NCBI GenBank assembly: GCA_934364805.1
Contig: CAKRMH010000022.1
Coordinates: 1 to 36,829, forward strand
Source of the DNA: an uncultured Lachnospiraceae bacterium
GTDB lineage: Bacteria > Bacillota > Clostridia > Lachnospirales > Lachnospiraceae
DNA: 36,829 nt
Reading direction: 5' to 3'
Every line of letters begins with the position of its first letter. Within the stretch, counting starts at the first letter, position 1. This document shows positions 5,968 through 13,956 of this stretch, in pieces. A program made the position numbers and the translations under genes. The notes beneath the pieces are model-generated. The model saw nothing but the letters and a program-made list of their open reading frames with translations. It was not told the origin of the DNA and made no database searches.

Positions 5968-7299
5968 ATGAATAAGGATTTAACAGAGGGTAATGTCAGA
6001 AAGGTATTATGGTTTTACACGATACCGCTTTTGGGAAGTGTGGTTTTCCAGCAACTCTACAACCTTGCAGACAGCCTGGTAGCCGGGAAATTTATTGGTG
6101 AAAATGCGCTTGCAGCAGTTGGAAATGCGAGTGAGATGACGCTTATTTACACGGCATTTGCATTTGGATGTAACATTGGATGCTCGGTCGTGGTATCACA
6201 GCTCTTTGGCTCCAGACAGTGGAACCGGCTGAAAACATCGGTGAGCACATCGTTTATTGCCTTTGGTGTACTTTGTGCAGCACTGATGATCTTCGGTTTC
6301 ACATGTACACGTCTGGTATTGATGAAAATGAATACACCGGCAGACATTCTGGAGGAATCTTTTATATATCTGAAAATCTATACCGCCGGAATGCCGTTTG
6401 TCTTCTTTTATAACGTAGCGACCGGTATTTTCTCTGCAATGGGGGATTCGAAAACACCATTGTATTTTCTGGCATTTTCCTCCATATCCAACATTCTTGT
6501 GGATATTTTATTTGTAAGCGCATTTCATATGGGAATCCCGGGTGTGGCATGGGCAACATTTCTGTGCCAGGGAATCAGCTGTGTGCTGGCTGTGATCGCT
6601 TTATATAAGCGTGTGAAAGGCATTCCAGCGGAGGGAGAATTTGAGATTTTTTCATGGGGACTGCTTGGAAAGATTGTAAAAGTCGCAGTGCCGAGCATTT
6701 TGCAGCAGTCGTTCATTTCTGTAGGAAATATTATCGTACAGAGTATTATCAATAACTTTGGTGCAAGTGTGATCGCTGGATATACGGCGGCGATCAAGCT
6801 GAATAATATCGCAATTTCCATGTTTACTTCTGCTGGAAATGGAATTTCTACATTTGCCGCACAGAATTTTGGCGCAGGCAGACTGGATCGTATCAAAAAG
6901 GGATTTCGTGCTGGAATTCTGTTAGATGTGGTTCAGGTAGTACCATTTACACTGGCGTTTGTCTTTATCGGACGGCCTCTGATCGGAATTTTTATGCAGG
7001 ACGTTACCGGAGACGCAATGGCGACCGGAATGCAGTTTCTCAGGATCGTCGCACCGTTTTATATGGTAGTCGCAGCGAAAACCATGAGCGACGGGATCTT
7101 AAGAGGATCCGGTGCAGTTAAACTGTTTATGATCACGACATTTGCGGATCTGTTTTTAAGAGTAGGACTTGCCGCAGTACTTGCACCGATCTTCGGAAGC
7201 ACCGGAGTATGGATGTCCTGGCCGATCGGCTGGAGCGTTGGTGCCATTCTCTCAGTCTGCCTGTACTGCAGCGGTATCTGGAAAAATGCAAAGTTATAA
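5968..7299 (+). CDS. MATE-family multidrug/Na+ antiporter
   Basis: The 443-residue protein is strongly hydrophobic, with about 12 membrane segments. Family marks are VLWFYTIPLLGSVVFQQLYN and DSLVAGKFIGENALAAVG in the N-terminal lobe, and the pseudo-repeat near residues 235-290. MATE proteins export drugs or metabolites using Na+ or H+ gradients. The substrate is unknown. It follows the BceRS-like pair by 86 nt of A-rich DNA containing a doubled TAGAAAAAGAAAGA motif. Its stop abuts the stop of the convergent rhodanese gene with no spare base. Confidence 0.93.
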   Translation: MNKDLTEGNVRKVLWFYTIPLLGSVVFQQLYNLADSLVAGKFIGENALAAVGNASEMTLIYTAFAFGCNIGCSVVVSQLFGSRQWNRLKTSVSTSFIAFGVLCAALMIFGFTCTRLVLMKMNTPADILEESFIYLKIYTAGMPFVFFYNVATGIFSAMGDSKTPLYFLAFSSISNILVDILFVSAFHMGIPGVAWATFLCQGISCVLAVIALYKRVKGIPAEGEFEIFSWGLLGKIVKVAVPSILQQSFISVGNIIVQSIINNFGASVIAGYTAAIKLNNIAISMFTSAGNGISTFAAQNFGAGRLDRIKKGFRAGILLDVVQVVPFTLAFVFIGRPLIGIFMQDVTGDAMATGMQFLRIVAPFYMVVAAKTMSDGILRGSGAVKLFMITTFADLFLRVGLAAVLAPIFGSTGVWMSWPIGWSVGAILSVCLYCSGIWKNAKL

Positions 7300-7620
7300 T
7301 TAACGTGCTAAAAGTCCGTGATGCTCTTCCATAAAGCCACCGAAAACGACGTTTTTGTAGCCGAGTTTCTTGAACTTGCGCATGGCATCGTTTGGTTTGT
7401 AACCATAGTTTCCAATGATGTAAAGTCTGGTTGTTTTGTCAGGAAGTCTTCTTGTGATGCGGTCTTCCGTGATTTTATCGAGTGGAATGTTGATGGCGCC
7501 GGTTACATGTCCGTGGTTGAATTCATCCTTCGGGCGACAGTCGATCAGCATGGCATTGTCCGTGGTGTGAGCTTCATTGATCGCCTGATTGACGGTTAAT
7601 TTTTTCATAAAAATACTCAT
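7300..7620 (-). CDS. Rhodanese-like protein lacking the catalytic cysteine
   Basis: The 106-residue protein has the rhodanese fold: AMLIDCRPKDEFNHGHVTGAINIPL near residues 23-47 and the C-terminal LGYKNVVFGGF. The active-site loop, normally C-x4-R/S after the fourth strand, reads YIIGNYGYKPNDA. The cysteine is absent, so sulfur transfer is not expected; binding or regulatory use is inferred. AGAGG lies about 10 nt before ATG at 7620. It is read from its own minus-strand promoter. Confidence 0.85.
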   Translation of the reverse strand: MSIFMKKLTVNQAINEAHTTDNAMLIDCRPKDEFNHGHVTGAINIPLDKITEDRITRRLPDKTTRLYIIGNYGYKPNDAMRKFKKLGYKNVVFGGFMEEHHGLLAR

Positions 7621-7658
7621 GTCGTAAAACCTCTTTCTTTGTGCATTATATAGTTCTA

Positions 7659-7686
7659 ATTATAACTATTTTTCGGACTCTTGCAA
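7659..7686 (-). promoter_or_regulatory. Promoter for the rhodanese-like gene
   Basis: Read on the minus strand, TTGCAA (7681-7686) and TATAAT (7659-7664) are 16 nt apart, 40 nt upstream of the start. It is divergent from the MutS-like promoter just beside it. Confidence 0.6.
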
Positions 7687-7703
7687 CTTTTTGCAGAAAT
7701 TCC

Positions 7704-7734
7704 TTGACCCTGAACCTGGTTCATGCCTTATATT
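7704..7734 (+). promoter_or_regulatory. MerR-type promoter with 19-bp spacer and internal dyad
   Basis: TTGACC and TATATT are separated by 19 nt, the over-long spacing that MerR-family activators correct by twisting DNA. Between them lies the perfect dyad TGAACC-T-GGTTCA (7711-7723). Its centre is 2 bp from the spacer centre. A MerR-family gene is the second gene of this operon, so autoregulation is likely. The promoter overlaps an upstream in-frame ATG at 7723, which supports a start at 7765. Confidence 0.6.
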
Positions 7735-7764
7735 TGGGGCATCAAACAGGAAAAGGGGCAGAAA

Positions 7765-9381
7765 ATGAGTTTTGGAACAAGGAAATATGTACGACAAAAA
7801 TTAAGAGACCGGTATGGGAAAAATCCAGCAGACTGGCAGCCACAGGGATATCTTGACCAGAAGATGGAGGACATCCGGACCTATCATGAGATCGAACAGG
7901 AATCGACAGAACATCAGGTGGACGACGTTACGTGGAATGATCTGGAAATGGATGCGGTTTTTGAACGGATCAATCATACCAGATCGTATCTCGGGGAACA
8001 GATTTTATATCATAAACTGCACACGCTGGAGTGCTCATCGGATGAAGAGTCTACTGCATTTGAGAAGCGCATCCGTTATTATGACGCAAACGAAGACAAA
8101 AGGCTTGTGCTTGAAGAAAAACTATATCAGATTGGAAAAAGAAAAACAGATTATACGCTTCCTTATTTTCTGAAAAACACGCAGATCTGGAGAATCGGCA
8201 ATCAGGCATTGTTTCTTTTTCTTCAGATTGCACTGATTTTTCTGCTGGTTGCAAGTATTATCACGGATAGTCCGGTGGCAGTTGCAGGACTGATCGGTAT
8301 TGTGGCTGTGAATATCGGGATTTACTCCATCACCAGACAGCGGTATGAGGTGTATCTTTTTTCGCTTGGAAGTCTGAAGGGAATTCTTGATTTCGCAAAA
8401 TGGATGATGAAGGATGAAACCTGCAAAAACCTATATCCACTGCAACAGACAAAAGAGGCACTCGCACATCTGCATAAGCTTTCGAAAATGATTTCTGTGT
8501 GGCAGACAAGAAAATACCAGAGTATGTCGGGGGATGTCGCATCCATATTTCAGGATTATCTTATGGGCATTACATTATATGATCTTGTGGCTTTCAACCG
8601 AATCATGAAGCTGATCGAAGATAAAAGAGAAGATGTCATGACGCTTTACTGTTTTGCGGGGACTGTGGATATGGAGATCGCCGTAGCATCTTATCGGAGA
8701 AGTCTGGAATACTGGTGTGTTCCGGAGTTTACAAAAGAGCATGTGATTCGAGGTCACAGAATCAGCCATCCGCTTGTGAACCATCCGGTGTCGAATGATT
8801 TTACCATGTCTGACCGGGCGATCATCACAGGTGCGAATGCCTCCGGGAAATCCACATTTATGAAAGCAGTGGCGGTAAATGTCATATTGGCGCAGAATAT
8901 CCACACCTGTATTGCAGATGATTTTTGCATTTTACCAATGGAGGTGATGACTTCCATGGCTCTGCGGGATGATGTCATAACCGGAGAAAGCTATTATATG
9001 AGGGAAATCCGTTATCTGAAACGCATGCTTGGGCGTTTTGAGAAGAAAGAGCCGGTTCTGTTCGTGATCGATGAGATCTTGAAAGGAACGAATACAGCAG
9101 AACGGATTGCGGCATCGGAGGCCATACTGGATTATTTTGCAAAAGGTAATCAGTTTGTTCTGATTGCAACGCACGATATGGAGCTTGTGTATGCGATGCA
9201 GGGAAAATATGACAACTATTATTTTGACAGCGTGATCCAGGGAAAGGACGTCTGCTTTCCATATATGATCCAAGGGGGAATCGGCGGAAAAACGAATGCA
9301 ATTGAACTTCTGGATGTGCTATCCTATCCGGAGGAGATCATTACGAGAGCAAGGAAGAATCTTGAGAGGAGTAAGGTATGA
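7765..9381 (+). CDS. Membrane-associated MutS-like ATPase
   Basis: The 538-residue protein ends in a MutS-type ABC ATPase domain. Walker A is GANASGKST (356-364), Walker B is VLFVIDE (431-437) with the MutS-type LKGTNTAERIAAS after it, and the His-loop is THD (469-471). A MutS core-like part (DAVFERINHTRSYLGEQILYHKL) lies near residues 64-86. Two membrane helices are predicted near 149-167 and 170-188, which true mismatch-repair MutS lacks, and no mismatch-reading domain is present. Function is unknown and unlikely to be classical repair. Start 7765 is preferred over 7723 because AAGGGG precedes it. It overlaps the MerR gene by ATGA. Confidence 0.85.
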   Translation: MSFGTRKYVRQKLRDRYGKNPADWQPQGYLDQKMEDIRTYHEIEQESTEHQVDDVTWNDLEMDAVFERINHTRSYLGEQILYHKLHTLECSSDEESTAFEKRIRYYDANEDKRLVLEEKLYQIGKRKTDYTLPYFLKNTQIWRIGNQALFLFLQIALIFLLVASIITDSPVAVAGLIGIVAVNIGIYSITRQRYEVYLFSLGSLKGILDFAKWMMKDETCKNLYPLQQTKEALAHLHKLSKMISVWQTRKYQSMSGDVASIFQDYLMGITLYDLVAFNRIMKLIEDKREDVMTLYCFAGTVDMEIAVASYRRSLEYWCVPEFTKEHVIRGHRISHPLVNHPVSNDFTMSDRAIITGANASGKSTFMKAVAVNVILAQNIHTCIADDFCILPMEVMTSMALRDDVITGESYYMREIRYLKRMLGRFEKKEPVLFVIDEILKGTNTAERIAASEAILDYFAKGNQFVLIATHDMELVYAMQGKYDNYYFDSVIQGKDVCFPYMIQGGIGGKTNAIELLDVLSYPEEIITRARKNLERSKV

Positions 9382-10043
9382 GAATCGGAGAAGTGGCGGA
9401 ACTTACAGGGCTAAGCATCAGTAATATCCGTTTTTATGAGAGAAAGGGATTGATTGACCCCGGACGACAGAAGGAAAGTCAGTACCGTGATTACACAAAG
9501 GAAGATGTAGAACGGCTGAAGATGATTATTTTATACCGGAAAATGGATTTTTCCATTGAGAAGATCGCTTTGCTTGTAGGGGGACAGTGTTCAGCGGATG
9601 AATTGATCGGGCAGCAGATTCTGGAGTTAAACGAAAAACAGAAAGCCATTCAGGGTGCGATCGATCTTTGCCGGAAATTTGCAGAGGACGAGGCTGACGG
9701 CAAAAAAGACATCGATTATTACCTGAATTATGTAAAGGAAGAGGAAGCACAGGGACGAAGATTCGGCGATGTGGAAGAATTCTTAAGCGACTTCTCAAAA
9801 TTTACACAGTTTGACCGGCTGATCGCAGATCCGTACCTAGGATGGATACTGTTGCGGTTTCCATGGGCACAAAAGCTGATCCGTGGACTGTGGCTCGGAC
9901 TCTGGATCGGTTTACCGGTATTTGGAATCATCCTGTTTGCAGTCGATGCAGACGGCGTAAATGTCGGAGGAATCCTGTTCTGGATTGGGTGGATGATTTT
10001 TGCAGGCATATCATTTTTACGTTTCCGGATGAATCGTGCTTGA
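9378..10043 (+). CDS. MerR-family regulator with C-terminal membrane segments
   Basis: The 221-residue protein begins with a MerR winged helix-turn-helix: MRIGEVAELTGLSISNIRFY, then ERKGLIDP and SQYRDYTKEDVERL, then MDFSIEKI. A coiled region follows (about 75-105). The C-terminal half has two hydrophobic helices, near 172-190 and 196-213, so the regulator is probably membrane-attached. It is translationally coupled to the MutS-like ATPase (ATGA overlap), implying the two work together. Its likely target is the 19-bp-spacer promoter at 7704. The ligand is unknown. Confidence 0.9.
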   Translation: MRIGEVAELTGLSISNIRFYERKGLIDPGRQKESQYRDYTKEDVERLKMIILYRKMDFSIEKIALLVGGQCSADELIGQQILELNEKQKAIQGAIDLCRKFAEDEADGKKDIDYYLNYVKEEEAQGRRFGDVEEFLSDFSKFTQFDRLIADPYLGWILLRFPWAQKLIRGLWLGLWIGLPVFGIILFAVDADGVNVGGILFWIGWMIFAGISFLRFRMNRA

Positions 10044-10068
10044 CAGATAAAATAGAAATGTATATATT
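10040..10068 (+). promoter_or_regulatory. Sigma-A promoter of the ECF transporter operon
   Basis: TTGACA and TATATT are exactly 17 nt apart. The -35 overlaps the end of the MerR gene, and the -10 runs into a long palindrome. The transcript would start near 10075. Confidence 0.8.
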
Positions 10069-10098
10069 TATAACAGTGTTATATAACACTGTTATAAA
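10067..10098. promoter_or_regulatory. 32-bp perfect palindrome over the ECF start site
   Basis: The half-site TATAACAGTGTTAT is repeated inverted with no spacer, and two flanking T/A pairs extend it to 32 bp. It covers the end of the -10 box and the predicted transcription start. That is a classic repressor position, and the size fits a TetR-type operator, though no TetR gene lies in this window. Confidence 0.65.
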
Positions 10099-10104
10099 AA
10101 CGAT

Positions 10105-10230
10105 AAGGGCTGCTTGCCCTGCATACGCAGGATGGGCAGCCTTACATAAGGCCCTATGGTTAGACGATTCTAATTACAGTGAGCCACTACTACTTCCGGT
10201 GTTATATGCAAAATTAGGCAAATACCTAAT
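10105..10230 (+). promoter_or_regulatory. Structured leader of the ECF operon
   Basis: Several RNA stems are possible between the promoter and the first gene. CCTGC-ATAC-GCAGG (10118-10131) sits inside GGCTGC/GCAGCC (10108-10141). AGGGC at 10106 can instead pair with GCCCT at 10116 or 10151, so exclusive folds exist. TTAGA-CGAT-TCTAA lies near 10160, and ATTAGG-CAAATA-CCTAAT at 10213-10230. No terminator-like U-run is present. I could not match it to a known riboswitch class. Confidence 0.4.
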
Positions 10231-10255
10231 GAAAACAGTATAAAGGAGAACAGAT

Positions 10256-10843
10256 ATGAAAAATGATGCAAAATTAAAAGGAAAAGACCTGATCAATATC
10301 GGTATTTACGCAGCAATTTACTGCGTGATCATGACAGCCATCGCGATGCTTGGATTCATCCCGATCATGATGCCGCTGTTATGTGTGATCGTACCGTTGC
10401 TTGGGGGAACACCAATGATGTTATTTATGACCAAGGTAAACAAATTTGGAATGATCTGGATCTATTCGATGATTGTAGGTCTGTTTCTGTGGATCACAGG
10501 AATGGGTTACTGGCCGTTTCTTTTTAGCATAGTCTGTGGCCTGATCGCAGATCTTATTTCTAAAAGTGGAAATTACAAGAGCAGCAAAAAAGCATTTCTC
10601 AGTTGTGCAGTATTCAGTATCACGATTTTGGGAAATTTTGTTCCGATCGTTTTAAATGCAGAGGCATATTTTAGTACACGCCAGAGCTTTGGGGAAGAGT
10701 ACATCAATACATTAAGTGACATCATGAGCCATAACTGGCTGCTTCCGCTGCTATTGGTATCCTGCTTTGTATGCGGATTTATCGGGGGAATGATCGGTAA
10801 GGCACTTCTGAAAAAACACTTTGTAAAGGCAGGAATTGCATAA
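10256..10843 (+). CDS. ECF transporter S component, Trep_Strep type
   Basis: The 195-residue protein is hydrophobic with about five or six helices. The start KGKDLINIGIYAAIYCV and the stretches MMPLLCVIVPLLGGTPMMLF and FSIVCGLIADLISKSGNYKS are typical of the Trep_Strep family. Such S components bind a small molecule and sit with the EcfT/EcfA module; the ligand of this family is not established. AAAGGAG precedes ATG. Its TAA overlaps the T-component ATG as TAATG. The gene order S-T-A with dedicated energizing genes suggests a group I (self-contained) ECF transporter. Confidence 0.87.
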   Translation: MKNDAKLKGKDLINIGIYAAIYCVIMTAIAMLGFIPIMMPLLCVIVPLLGGTPMMLFMTKVNKFGMIWIYSMIVGLFLWITGMGYWPFLFSIVCGLIADLISKSGNYKSSKKAFLSCAVFSITILGNFVPIVLNAEAYFSTRQSFGEEYINTLSDIMSHNWLLPLLLVSCFVCGFIGGMIGKALLKKHFVKAGIA

Positions 10844-11577
10844 TGCAGGGACAGATGTTACAGGCAGATGTGGAAAACAGGGGCGTGGTGCTTGATCCGC
10901 GAACCAAGCTGCTGATGCTGATTACAATGGCAATTTTTGTGATTGGAGGAACCGGAGGAGACAGACTCGACCGGTTCATGCCATGTTTTTGCGCAGTACC
11001 GTTAATTCTGCTTCTGCTTTCGAAAAAATGGAAGGATGCGCTGGTGTACGTGGTTGTGTATACAGCGGCGTATGCAAGCTTTTCCTATCTGGGACCGAGA
11101 ACTACAGGGTTTGCAAACTTCCTGATACTTGGAATCTGTGGAATTCTTATCCGTTTTTATCCGAGCATCATGATGGGGGCATATCTGCTTGGAACCACGA
11201 CAGTCAGTGAATTTAACGCCGCAATGTCAAAGATGCACATCACGGATAAGATCACGATTCCACTGTCCGTAATGTTTCGGTTTTTCCCTACTGTGTTTGA
11301 CGAATTTGCATCGATCAATTCAGCGATGCGTATGAGGGACATTCGTTTTGGCGGGAAAAATGTTGGGAAAATGGTTGAATATCGTCTCGTGCCGCTTATG
11401 GTCTGCTCCGCAAAAATCGGAGAAGAACTGAATGCAGCAGCACTGACAAGAGGTCTTGGAGGAGAAGTAAGAAGAACCAATGTCTGCAACATTGGATTTC
11501 ATATTCAGGATTTTATTTTTATTTTGCTTTGTCTCATTCCATATGTGGTATGGATTGCAGGAATGTTCATCAGATAA
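10843..11577 (+). CDS. ECF transporter T component (EcfT-like)
   Basis: The 244-residue membrane protein has five or so helices (LLMLITMAIFVIGG; AVPLILLLLS; LVYVVVYTAAYASFSYL; FANFLILGICGILI; FIFILLCLIPYVVWIAGMF). The cytoplasmic coupling region holds the A-x-R-G type motif AALTRGLGG near residue 205, which contacts the ATPases. It links ATP hydrolysis to substrate release from the S component. The start overlaps the preceding stop (TAATG). The ATPase gene follows after 10 nt. Confidence 0.9.
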   Translation: MQGQMLQADVENRGVVLDPRTKLLMLITMAIFVIGGTGGDRLDRFMPCFCAVPLILLLLSKKWKDALVYVVVYTAAYASFSYLGPRTTGFANFLILGICGILIRFYPSIMMGAYLLGTTTVSEFNAAMSKMHITDKITIPLSVMFRFFPTVFDEFASINSAMRMRDIRFGGKNVGKMVEYRLVPLMVCSAKIGEELNAAALTRGLGGEVRRTNVCNIGFHIQDFIFILLCLIPYVVWIAGMFIR

Positions 11578-11587
11578 GGAGGAAATC

Positions 11588-13042
11588 ATGATACAGCTTT
11601 CAAATGTAGACTTTCAATACGCCAATTCAGAAAAAGGTGCTCTGCATAATATTTCGTTATCGGTAAAACCTGGTGAATGCATTCTGCTGTGTGGAGAATC
11701 TGGCTGCGGAAAGACAACGATCACACGTCTGTTGAATGGACTGATTCCACATTTTTATGAGGGAGAACTGAGCGGCGATGTTGAAGTGGATGGGATGAAG
11801 ATTCCGAATGAAGAACTTTATACGATCGCACAGAAGGTTGGAAGTGTTTTCCAGAACCCGAGAAGTCAGTTTTTCTGCCTGGATACGACAAGTGAGGTCG
11901 CATTTGGCTGTGAGAATCTTGGGCTTCCGGAACCGGAAATCTTAGGGCGTGTGGATCGTGTGACAAGGGAATTAAAGATGGAAAGACTGATGGGACGCAA
12001 TATTTTTCAGCTTTCTGGTGGGGAAAAACAGAAGGTTGCGTGTGCTTCGGTGTCTGCAATGTGCCCGGATATTATGGTTTTGGATGAGCCGACATCGAAT
12101 CTGGATCTTGATGCGATCGAAGAACTGAAACAGACCTTAAAGCTTTGGAAGAGTCAGGGAAAGACGATCATTATCGCAGAACATCGTCTGTACTGGCTGA
12201 AAGAAGTCTGTGATCGTGTGTTATATCTGGAAGATGGACAGATCCGTTTTGATGTTTCAATGAAGCGGTTTACGGAGTTCCCGGAGGAAGAACTGAGAGC
12301 GCTTGGACTTCGGAGTTTGTCCATGGGGGATGTAAAACTGCCGGAGCAGCAGGAAGAATCCGGAGAGGTCATCGAGCTGAAAAATTACCGTTTTACCTAT
12401 GAAAAGAAACCGGTTCTTCAGATGTCCGATGTGACTCTGCCGGCAGGAAGTGTCATCGCCGTAACCGGACATAATGGCGCTGGAAAATCGACATTTCTCA
12501 AATGTATGTGCGGCCTGGAAAAGAAATTTAAAGGTCATACGGTGTTTCGTGGTGAGGAAAAGAACCGGAAACAGATGTTAAAGGAAAGCTATATGGTCAT
12601 GCAGGATGTGAATCACCAGCTTTTCTGTGAGACCGTAGAAGATGAAATCCAGCTTGGAATGGACGAGGCAAACACGAATCAGGTTCCAAAGCTTCTCAAG
12701 GATCTGGATCTTGAGCGTTTTACGGAACGGCATCCAATGTCTTTATCCGGCGGACAGAAGCAGAGGGTTGCAATCGCATCAGCAATTCTTGCAGACAAAT
12801 CGGTACTTATTTTTGATGAACCAACCAGCGGGCTTGATTACCGGCATATGAAACAGACTGCGGATATGTTTGGTAGACTTCGACAGAAGGGAAATACCAC
12901 TTTTATCATCACGCACGATCCGGAACTTATCGCAATGTGCTGTACACATATACTTCACATAGAAAAGGGCGAGGTGAAGGAATTTTATCCTCTTACAAAA
13001 GCGCATAAAGAACAGTTTATGGATCAGTTTGCATTTGCGTAG
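11588..13042 (+). CDS. ECF transporter ATPase with two fused NBDs
   Basis: The 484-residue protein is two ABC ATPases in one chain. NBD1: Walker A GESGCGKTT (36-44), signature LSGGEKQ (142-148), Walker B MVLDEPTS (163-170). NBD2: Walker A GHNGAGKST (294-302), signature LSGGQKQ (386-392), Walker B LIFDEPTS (407-414). Both keep the lysine and glutamate needed for hydrolysis. It supplies the energy for the S/T pair upstream. An alternative in-frame start 36 codons earlier lies inside the T gene; AAGGAGG before 11588 decides the start. Confidence 0.94.
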   Translation: MIQLSNVDFQYANSEKGALHNISLSVKPGECILLCGESGCGKTTITRLLNGLIPHFYEGELSGDVEVDGMKIPNEELYTIAQKVGSVFQNPRSQFFCLDTTSEVAFGCENLGLPEPEILGRVDRVTRELKMERLMGRNIFQLSGGEKQKVACASVSAMCPDIMVLDEPTSNLDLDAIEELKQTLKLWKSQGKTIIIAEHRLYWLKEVCDRVLYLEDGQIRFDVSMKRFTEFPEEELRALGLRSLSMGDVKLPEQQEESGEVIELKNYRFTYEKKPVLQMSDVTLPAGSVIAVTGHNGAGKSTFLKCMCGLEKKFKGHTVFRGEEKNRKQMLKESYMVMQDVNHQLFCETVEDEIQLGMDEANTNQVPKLLKDLDLERFTERHPMSLSGGQKQRVAIASAILADKSVLIFDEPTSGLDYRHMKQTADMFGRLRQKGNTTFIITHDPELIAMCCTHILHIEKGEVKEFYPLTKAHKEQFMDQFAFA

Positions 13043-13060
13043 CCGAAAAAATGTAAATTA

Positions 13061-13069
13061 TGGTATAAT
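13061..13069 (+). promoter_or_regulatory. Extended -10 promoter before lipoprotein gene
   Basis: TGG-TATAAT is a good extended -10 (TATAAT at 13064-13069). No clear -35 lies 17 nt upstream. It is 93 nt before the lipoprotein start, so that gene can be read apart from the ECF operon. Confidence 0.5.
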
Positions 13070-13161
13070 GTACATAAAGCGAAAACGGAGTTTTTTTGCT
13101 TTTAGCTGAGGCGGCTAAGCAGCCACAGGCATCACGCACGGATGAAAGAGAGGACGGGATT

Positions 13162-13800
13162 ATGAAAAAGTTAGCAGTAGCATTGCTGTCAGCAGCAATG
13201 GTTTTATCGCTTATGGGATGTACCGGCAAGAGCACTGGAGAGAAAAAGGACAACACCGATAAAACAGTCCAGACAGAGACGACAGATACGGAGAAGGAGT
13301 CCGAAACAGATTCCAGCGCTGTGACTGAAGTGACAGAAACAACAGAGCAGTCAGGCACAGACAGCAAGACACAGGGGCTTGATTATGCTGCAGTTTATGA
13401 GCCGGTATTGGAAAATTACCGGGAACAGTATGGGGATGATATCCTGTATACAATGTACGACCTCGATGAGGACGGAGCTAAGGAACTGATCGTATCTTAC
13501 GGAACCTGCATGGCAGACTGGGAGAATACCGTATATACATATGAAGCTTCCGGAGCAGAAGAGATCGGATCTTTCTACTCCCAGGTGCTTTTATATCAGG
13601 CAGAAGATGGAAACGGTCTGTATGCAGTTGCCGGTCAGATGGATGAACCGCGGGTCTGGCAGATTACGATGCAGGACGGAACTTTACAGAAACAGAACGT
13701 AGAGAATGCACAGACAGAAGAAGGCGAAGACTATTATAAGAATGATCATCCGGTAGAATTTGTAAAGATTACCGATCCGTCATTGCTCGGGCAGAAATAG
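13162..13800 (+). CDS. Putative lipoprotein of unknown function
   Basis: The 212-residue protein starts MKKLAVALLSAAMVLSLMGC, a lipoprotein signal with the cleavage cysteine at 20. A Thr/Glu/Lys/Asp-rich linker (about 21-75) leads to a folded part with ILYTMYDLDEDGAKELIVSYG near 100-120, a pattern seen in extracellular lipoproteins with an acidic DLDxDG loop that could bind calcium. It is expected outside the cell, anchored to the membrane. The start is preferred over 13096 because of the signal peptide and GAGAGGA upstream. It lies directly before the bceAB operator and could belong functionally to that system, which is speculation. Confidence 0.82.
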   Translation: MKKLAVALLSAAMVLSLMGCTGKSTGEKKDNTDKTVQTETTDTEKESETDSSAVTEVTETTEQSGTDSKTQGLDYAAVYEPVLENYREQYGDDILYTMYDLDEDGAKELIVSYGTCMADWENTVYTYEASGAEEIGSFYSQVLLYQAEDGNGLYAVAGQMDEPRVWQITMQDGTLQKQNVENAQTEEGEDYYKNDHPVEFVKITDPSLLGQK

Positions 13801-13817
13801 ACATTTGAATATCCAAT

Positions 13818-13853
13818 CTTACAGGAATGTAAGAAACGAGGCCGGATTGTAAG
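13818..13853. promoter_or_regulatory. Bce-type operator (TTACA-N4-TGTAA) plus half-site before bceA
   Basis: CTTACA-GGAA-TGTAAG (13818-13833) is a perfect inverted repeat and fits the TnACA-N4-TGTAA pattern reported for BceR-like regulators. A second half-site TGTAAG lies at 13848-13853, exactly 20 bp downstream of the first, on the same DNA face. A TATACT -10 at 13886-13891 has no good -35, as expected for an activated promoter. The likely binder is the BceR-like protein coded at 4143. Confidence 0.65.
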
Positions 13854-13883
13854 CTAAATCGATAGCTTGCATTCCGGCCTTTT
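13839..13883 (+). terminator. Terminator of the lipoprotein gene, inside the bceA promoter region
   Basis: A 16-17-bp stem (arms GGCCGGATTGTAAGCT and AGCTTGCATTCCGGCC, one mismatch and one wobble) with an 8-nt loop is followed by four T. It ends the lipoprotein transcript. Its 5' arm contains the downstream Bce half-site and its 3' end abuts the bceA -10. Confidence 0.75.
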
Positions 13884-13956
13884 GCTATACTGACATCATG
13901 AACGGCGGCAATAAGTTCAGCCAACGGAATCTGACAAAGAAAAGGAGTTTCAACAT

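Noticed and set aside
9842..10243. 133-codon ORF over the MerR gene end and ECF leader
   Set aside because: Overlaps a real gene, a consensus promoter and a palindrome; residue content is not protein-like.
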